This document shows, in pieces, positions 20,870 through 25,528 of a stretch of 25,528 nt of DNA. This DNA is from DATDGX01 sp036521875. GTDB lineage: Bacteria > Desulfobacterota > Binatia > Binatales > Binataceae. The notes beneath the pieces were generated by a model. It ran no database searches. It saw only the letters and a list, made by a program, of their open reading frames with translations, and was not told the origin of the DNA. A program made the position numbers and the translations under genes. Every line of letters begins with the position of its first letter. Within the stretch, counting starts at the first letter, position 1. The stretch is taken from contig DATDGX010000047.1 of the NCBI GenBank assembly GCA_036521875.1, positions 1 through 25,528 on the forward strand, read 5' to 3'.

Positions 20870-23389
20870 CTAGTCTCTTGCCCGGGCGAGTCGTTCCGCA
20901 ATGATCTTTCGGTCCGCGTCCGTCAACTGCTCGGGTCCGAGGTTGAAGGTCAGCTTGTTGATTGTGCCGGTGAAGCGGAACGGCAGCTGGTAATCGTCGT
21001 TAACCGCCGTGCGGGTATCGGACCCAATGTCGAAGGTCTCGTCTATCGACATGAGTAGTGGAATTGTGTGCTCGATCTTCTTGCGGGCCAACTCCTTGCC
21101 ATCAACCGTAAGCACGCCGGTGCCACCTTTGCCGGGACCGGGTCCATCGTATTTGAAGTCGAACACTATCGTGTGCTTGCCCGGCTTGAGCGCGTCGGCC
21201 AACAAGCCGCGGCCTAACGGTCCCCCCTCCCAGCGGTAGTGGGTCAGGTCGAGCAAGTTGTAGTCGAAGACTGGCTTGCCCTTGAGCAGATAGAAGCCAT
21301 AGCCGCCGAAGCGGCCGCCCAGGGTCACGATCATTCCTTCCGCCCCGCCTTGCGGGATAGTCACCTCGGCAATGATAGTGTAGTCCTTGTCCAAAATGCT
21401 GGGAGCATTTCCGACGGGAATGTTGGCATTCTCACCCGTGTAGGTGAAAACGGTTCGCCCGGCGACTGCGCTTGGCCGCGGCGTCAGGAGGCGCGCAAAG
21501 CCCGTGTTATCCAGGGGCAGGACCTGGTATTTTGCGGCTTCAGTCAGGAACAACGCCTGCATTTCCTTCAGCTTATCTGGTATTTTCGCCGCGAGATCGT
21601 TGTTTTGCGAGTAGTCTTCGGTGAGGTGATAGAGTTCCCAGTTGTACTGGTTGACGTCGGTCAACTTGCCCGTCGCCAGGAGCCAGGGCGCGGAGGGAGG
21701 TGTCGTCGAGGCAATCCAGCCGTCGTGATAAATCGCACGGTTGCCGACCATCTCGAAATACTGCGTGTCGTGCTTCGACGGAGCATCGGCATTCGCCTTG
21801 TCGAACGTATAGGCCATGCTCACGCCTTCAATCGGCTTCTGCTTGATCCCATTGACCTCGTCCGGAGCCTTGATGCCGGTGGCTTCGAGGAGGGTCGGCA
21901 CAACGTCAATGACATGGTGGAACTGCGTGCGAATGCCGCCAACATCCGTGATGTGGCCCGGCCATGAAATGGCCAGACCCTGCCGGGTGCCGCCGAAATG
22001 GGACGCCACCTGCTTGGTCCACTTGAAAGGGGTATCAAACGCCCACGACCATGCCACTGACATATGCGGGTAGGTTTTGTCTGAGCCCCAGTCTCTGTAA
22101 TGCAACATCTGCGCAGCCAACGGGAGGGTCAGGATGCCGTTGTAGGCGGTCATTTGGTTAAACGTGCCCTCCAAGGTGCCTTCCGCGCTGGTGCCATTGT
22201 CGCCGCTAATGTAGATGATCAGCGTGTTGTCGAGCTTGCCCTCGTCCTGAACCTCCTGGATCACGCGGCCAATCTCATGGTCGGTATAGGCGGTGTAGGC
22301 GGCGAAGACCTCGGCCTCGCGCGCATAGAGCTTCTTTTGGATCAGCGAAAGCGAGTCCCACCTCGGCAGCTTTGCGCCACCATACGCGGTTTGCCCTTCC
22401 GGCCACGGGGTGAGCTGGGTATCCGCAGGAATTACGCCGAGCCGCTTCTGGTTGGCGAATATCTGCTCACGCAGCTTTTCCCAGCCCATGTCGAACTTGC
22501 CCCTGAACTTATCGATCCATTCCTTGGTCGGCTGGTGTGGCGAGTGGGTGCCGCCGGGAACGTAGTAAACGAAGAACGGCTTGTCGGGGGCAGCCGCGTT
22601 CAGACCGCTCATGTATTTGATCGCATCGTCCGCCAGGTCGGTGGTGAGGTTGTAGCCGGGCTTGCCGACCCACGGAAACACCGGGGTCGTATCGCGATAA
22701 AGATAGGGCGTCCACTGGTCAGTCTCGCCGCCCAGGAACCCGTAGAAATACTGAAAGCCCATCCCGACCGGCCATTGGTCGAAAGGCCCAGCCACGCTGT
22801 ATTGATAAGTGGGGATGTTGTGGTCCTTGCCGAACCACGCAGTGGAATAGCCGTTGTCCCGGAGGATCGTGCCGATAGTGGCGTTCTCCGGCCCGATGAT
22901 GGAATCATAGCCTGGGTAACCAGTGGACAGCTCGCCGATCACACCAGAGCCCACCGAGTGATGGTTGCGTCCGGTGATCAGCGCCGCCCGCGTGGGTGAG
23001 CACAGCGCGGTCGAGTGGAATTGTGTGTAGCGCAACCCGGCTTTGGCGATGCGATCCATCGCAGGCGTCGGGATGACGCCGCCGAAGGTGCCCGAGACGC
23101 CGTAGCCCTGGTCGTCGGTCATGATGAGAAGGATGTTGGGCGCGCCCTTGGGCGGCACTACGCGCGGCGGCCAGTAGGGCGTGGAATCCTTGGCGCTTTC
23201 CTTGATCACGCCGCCGAACGGCATCGGTGGCGGCGGGAGTTGCTTCCCGTCGAGCGTCATGGTGGCGCTGGGCGAGCCAGGTACGCCGTTAATTTGCTGG
23301 GCGCGCACGGCGCTGGCGGTCAACAACAAAGCCACCGTCAATACGACACCCAATGATAGGTTGCACCGATTACGCTGTTCAGTCCTCAT
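20870..23389 (-). CDS. Exported arylsulfatase (sulfatase family, Cys-type formylglycine)
   Basis: An 839-residue protein. A signal (NLSLGVVLTVALLLTASAVRA) precedes the alkaline-phosphatase-like sulfatase domain. APNILLIMTDDQGYG gives the metal-binding Asp92/Asp93; ALCSPTRAALITGR is the C-x-P-x-R motif whose Cys130 is converted to formylglycine; GNDG-like YISGDNGTSAEG supplies later metal ligands; THSPHQP and a conserved PRWDSLS region match Pseudomonas AtsA-type enzymes. Residues from about 600 form an added C-terminal beta-rich domain (GGRFGGYGFYLLKGKPVFDYN). It should cleave sulfate esters in the periplasm or outside. ATG 23389 was chosen since the signal follows directly; the frame is open to 23527. 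A formylglycine-generating enzyme must be encoded elsewhere. Confidence 0.92.
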   Translation of the reverse strand: MRTEQRNRCNLSLGVVLTVALLLTASAVRAQQINGVPGSPSATMTLDGKQLPPPPMPFGGVIKESAKDSTPYWPPRVVPPKGAPNILLIMTDDQGYGVSGTFGGVIPTPAMDRIAKAGLRYTQFHSTALCSPTRAALITGRNHHSVGSGVIGELSTGYPGYDSIIGPENATIGTILRDNGYSTAWFGKDHNIPTYQYSVAGPFDQWPVGMGFQYFYGFLGGETDQWTPYLYRDTTPVFPWVGKPGYNLTTDLADDAIKYMSGLNAAAPDKPFFVYYVPGGTHSPHQPTKEWIDKFRGKFDMGWEKLREQIFANQKRLGVIPADTQLTPWPEGQTAYGGAKLPRWDSLSLIQKKLYAREAEVFAAYTAYTDHEIGRVIQEVQDEGKLDNTLIIYISGDNGTSAEGTLEGTFNQMTAYNGILTLPLAAQMLHYRDWGSDKTYPHMSVAWSWAFDTPFKWTKQVASHFGGTRQGLAISWPGHITDVGGIRTQFHHVIDVVPTLLEATGIKAPDEVNGIKQKPIEGVSMAYTFDKANADAPSKHDTQYFEMVGNRAIYHDGWIASTTPPSAPWLLATGKLTDVNQYNWELYHLTEDYSQNNDLAAKIPDKLKEMQALFLTEAAKYQVLPLDNTGFARLLTPRPSAVAGRTVFTYTGENANIPVGNAPSILDKDYTIIAEVTIPQGGAEGMIVTLGGRFGGYGFYLLKGKPVFDYNLLDLTHYRWEGGPLGRGLLADALKPGKHTIVFDFKYDGPGPGKGGTGVLTVDGKELARKKIEHTIPLLMSIDETFDIGSDTRTAVNDDYQLPFRFTGTINKLTFNLGPEQLTDADRKIIAERLARARD

Positions 23390-23612
23390 ACTCACACGCC
23401 TACTTTCTTTCCGGGTTACTGAAACCTTCGTCCTAAGTGACGGCAGATCCGTCGTCAGCGAGAGCGGCGGAAAGCTTTGCTTGCCTGTCGCTCGCGGATG
23501 CATTTTGTTATCCGATTCTATGATCACTCAGCTGCACTTAAAATCCGCGCACTGTTGTTTCTGGCAACCGGCTCTCGCCGGACCGGGAACCTCCAATCGG
23601 GTGAGTTAAGTT

Positions 23613-24179
23613 CTACGGTTGTGCACCTTCGCGTACCGACCAGCTATTAGCCGCCAGTTGCTGGCGCGCAAGCGGTGTCATCTTGCCAGTGATCCAAAGA
23701 ACGCGGTTCTGCAGGCCAAGCAGCTGGGGATCGGTCGCAAAGCCTGCGATGCGCTGTGTCCACGATACATAGTCGACCGGCGCGGGCATGATCGTGGTGC
23801 CATTCTGATCTGTCGCAATCAGCAAGCCGGGGACCTGAATCCGGGTAATCGGACTCTTCTGCTGACTCCATTGAGCGAGCATGTGGAGCGAAGTCACGAT
23901 GAACCGTGCCTGGTACTCCGTCATCAGGTTGCTCAGAGCCACCGCTGCGGCGTGACGGCCCGGAATGTCGCCGAGAGCATCGAGGTCTTTGACCGCGGAA
24001 ACCTGCAGACTCAATGGGATCGCGGAATTGCTAATGAAAGAGGCGATCTCTTCCTGGGATAGCCCAATGTTCTGCAACTTGTTCTGGACGAGGATAATGA
24101 GGTCTGCTTTCGGTGTCTGGTAGACCAGGTCGTTGGTGAACTCCACGCCACTGATGATGATAGAGGCGGGCACCGCCAT
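23613..24179 (-). CDS. Hypothetical protein
   Basis: A 188-residue protein from ATG 24179, or longer if an upstream start in the same open frame (up to 24365) is used. The start begins MAVPASIIISG; the middle is helical (KADLIILVQNKLQNIGLSQEEIASFIS, LSNLMTEYQARFIVTSLHMLAQW), and the C-terminus has LWITGKMTPLARQQLAANSWSV. I do not recognise the family. The ATG at 24179 overlaps the stop of the preceding open frame (TGATG), which supports it as the real start. It ends about 220 bases before the sulfatase start, on the same strand. The lack of a clear signal peptide or of a full N-terminal domain leaves open that it is 5'-truncated. Confidence 0.55.
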   Translation of the reverse strand: MAVPASIIISGVEFTNDLVYQTPKADLIILVQNKLQNIGLSQEEIASFISNSAIPLSLQVSAVKDLDALGDIPGRHAAAVALSNLMTEYQARFIVTSLHMLAQWSQQKSPITRIQVPGLLIATDQNGTTIMPAPVDYVSWTQRIAGFATDPQLLGLQNRVLWITGKMTPLARQQLAANSWSVREGAQP

Positions 24180-24490
24180 CAAGAAAAAGAATTCCGCGGA
24201 CCGGAGAGGAACACTACGTCCGAGGCGTTCGGCGCTCCTCTCCTTGGGAACTTGAGAACCCGGTCGCTCATCCGGTTCGGATGAATCGATAGCAGTGCCG
24301 AAGGAGCTTGACTCTGGTGACCCCTGGCATCGTAAGCGCCTCGGACGCCGACGGCGAGGGACCAACCGAGGTTCTTCGCATCAATCCCATGATGCACTAC
24401 TAGGCGATGATCCTTTTCGGCGTCCCAAAAGCACATGCAGGTCGCCTCGCGGGTCTCGCACACTACTTCAAAATTTTTATCAACGGGCAC
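24179..24490 (-). CDS. Possible small hypothetical protein, coupled to the next gene
   Basis: A 103-residue open frame beginning GTG at 24490: PVDKNFEVVCETREATCMCFWDAEKDHRLVVHHGIDAKNLG, then a more basic, less protein-like tail. The first 45 residues look well composed. A perfect ribosome binding site AAAGGAGG (24493-24500) is just upstream, but only two bases from the GTG, which is too close; no other in-frame start fits better. The stop overlaps the next ATG (TGATG). It could be a real gene with a damaged start codon or a chance frame. Cys pairs in TCMCF are the only motif. Confidence 0.35.
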   Translation of the reverse strand: MPVDKNFEVVCETREATCMCFWDAEKDHRLVVHHGIDAKNLGWSLAVGVRGAYDARGHQSQAPSALLSIHPNRMSDRVLKFPRRGAPNASDVVFLSGPRNSFS

Positions 24491-24506
24491 CACCTCCTTT
24501 CTCTTT

Positions 24507-24698
24507 CTAAGTGTGAAACCGATACGGGAGAATCCATTCTCCTGTGTTCGGGTCCTTCCGCATGAGTCGTTTGCACTCTTTCTTTGCGGCAGGATCCGGA
24601 TCCCAGGTTCCATCAATATTCTCGTTGGTGCGCTCCTCGTATAAGAGGTAGACTTCAGTCTTTGACCGTCCGCAAACCTCTCCGATAGAGCCGCCCAT
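24507..24698 (-). CDS. Possible small hypothetical protein
   Basis: A 63-residue open frame from ATG 24698: acidic and basic residues are mixed, with EVYLLYEERTNENIDGTWDPDP and CKRLMRKDPNTGEWILPYRFHT. Composition looks like a real protein and it lies head to tail before a strong ribosome binding site for the following frame. No family is recognised and no clear ribosome binding site precedes it. Confidence 0.33.
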   Translation of the reverse strand: MGGSIGEVCGRSKTEVYLLYEERTNENIDGTWDPDPAAKKECKRLMRKDPNTGEWILPYRFHT

Positions 24699-25528
24699 TT
24701 TCTTGTCGCACCCGCGTTGCTAGTGGAATTATACCACAGCCGATACCCTTGAAAGAGGAAACCGATACTTGCACGGCGCGGCGGAGGTTCATGCCAGCAT
24801 TCGAGCGAACGTTGCCATTTTTGGCGGTCCCGGCCGTCTCCGTGAACAGAGTTAAATGATGGTCACCTCGGAAATACTCTTTTATATGTAAGACATATTT
24901 CCCAGGCGACCATAGGGCCATCTGGGAGAGTTTTTGCCATCTGGGAGTGTTATTTTAACTTTGTCCTGACTGCCGCTTTGACTGCCTACGGCTAATTATA
25001 GAACAGTGTTCCTGTTGCTGGCAGCCATGTGACAGCCAAGCGCAAAGATGGTTTATCACGCTGGCGCACGGCGAAGCCCTTGCGCGCCAATAGGGTTAGG
25101 CGCGTTGTCTCAAACGGGTAGGATATTGGATGGGTGGATCGCGCATGCCAGGACAAACCCGACGGCTTTGTGCTGGTCGCAGGAAGCGGACCTTGGGTTA
25201 CCGCCCGCCCGCGCCCCAGACCATCGCGCTTAACAACGCACTCGGACTAACCTTGCGAACCGCCTATGGGAAAGCGGGCGATACTACTCCTCTTATTTAA
25301 GTTCCAGCGGGGACTAACTCTTCGAGCGTTTCTAGTCTTCGGGTAGCCTGTCCCTACCAAAAATTCCATCGGACCCGTGATTTGAGCATCTGCGAGAATC
25401 GCTATCGGTTTGAGACGACGAAGTGAAACGAGCTGCGACCTGAACCACAAACCGCCGGCACCTGATCGAGTTCGACGAATCTCGGATGCAAAGATCCTTA
25501 GACGACTCGTACTGGCCACCGAGTAACC
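24699..25528. other. Gene-poor stretch at the right end
   Basis: No gene can be supported in these 830 bases. Open frames at 24655-24921, 25048-25233 and 25247-25519 are short, have no convincing start signal and show no known motif. Visible structure is limited to a direct repeat at 24917-24947 next to an AT-rich patch. The stretch could be eroded mobile DNA or an untranslated region. Confidence 0.45.
24917..24947. repeat. Direct repeat GCCATCTGGGAG with 19-bp period
   Basis: GCCATCTGGGAG occurs at 24917-24928 and again at 24936-24947. It is followed by TGTTATTTTAACTTTG and by a repeated TGACTGCC-like pattern (about 24967-24990). Short repeated blocks of this kind are found at ends of some insertion sequences, such as the IS21 family, but no transposase is seen. 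It could also be a paired protein-binding site, since 19 bp is close to two helical turns. Confidence 0.4.

Noticed and set aside
24655..24921. Minus-strand open frame of 88 codons
   Set aside because: It has mixed composition and no motif, and it overlaps the repeat patch and the start of the 63-residue frame.
25048..25233. Plus-strand open frame of 61 codons near the right end
   Set aside because: It is short and without start signal or motif; a resemblance to a transposase piece could not be substantiated.
25247..25519. Minus-strand open frame of 90 codons
   Set aside because: It is basic, starts at GTG with no ribosome binding site and has no recognised family. It may be a fragment but cannot be supported.
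1..25528. tRNA (including tRNA-Sec), rRNA and CRISPR arrays
   Set aside because: No T-arm consensus with a matching acceptor stem, no rRNA-like sequence, and no regularly spaced repeats other than the 51-bp coding repeats were found on reading both strands.

Overview
The left two thirds (about 1-16.4 kb) is very GC-rich, tightly packed bacterial DNA. It has Gram-negative marks: lipobox lipoproteins, a PqiC-type lipoprotein and FadL-type outer-membrane proteins. The gene mix (unlinked S21 and MiaB, an AddAB-like nuclease pair, many short exported proteins, a FadL porin and a sulfatase) would fit a soil or sediment lineage formerly called Deltaproteobacteria, for example Binatota. That placement is a guess from general gene content, not from a marker comparison.

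Layout. 1-980: the end of an unknown gene, then a MOSC-domain protein. 1103-7842: a two-gene helicase-nuclease operon (AddB-like without a P-loop, then AddA-like) joined by an ATGA overlap. 7970-9091: one reading frame interrupted by a TGA exactly where a thioredoxin-fold active-site cysteine is expected, with a bacterial-SECIS-like hairpin directly after it. I read this as a 373-residue cytoplasmic redoxin-family selenoprotein, and it is the most notable item here. 9221-9418: ribosomal protein S21. 9588-11060: a small exported protein and a PHP-like lipoprotein that has lost its metal ligands. 11197-12254: a DUF5367-like membrane protein and a TetR regulator, preceded by a strong palindrome. 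12309-14580: miaB, a small zinc-ribbon protein and a PadR regulator with palindromes upstream. 14813-16468: a K+ channel, a PqiC-type lipoprotein and the 3' stub of an MCE/PqiB gene.

From about 16.4 kb rightwards the GC content looks lower and nearly everything is on the minus strand. In transcription order: poorly recognised small genes (24.7-23.6 kb), a large exported arylsulfatase with a Cys-type formylglycine motif, a small membrane protein, a broken DUF2092-type gene, a Gly/Ser-rich exported repeat protein carrying two single-base frameshifts, a beta-barrel protein, a FadL-family porin, and a small lipoprotein. Several of these are truncated or frameshifted, so this part looks like accessory DNA under decay, or else carries assembly indels. 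The last ~800 bases hold no gene I can support.

No tRNA, rRNA, CRISPR array or intact insertion sequence was recognised. The selenocysteine machinery (selA, selB, selC, selD) is not in the window.
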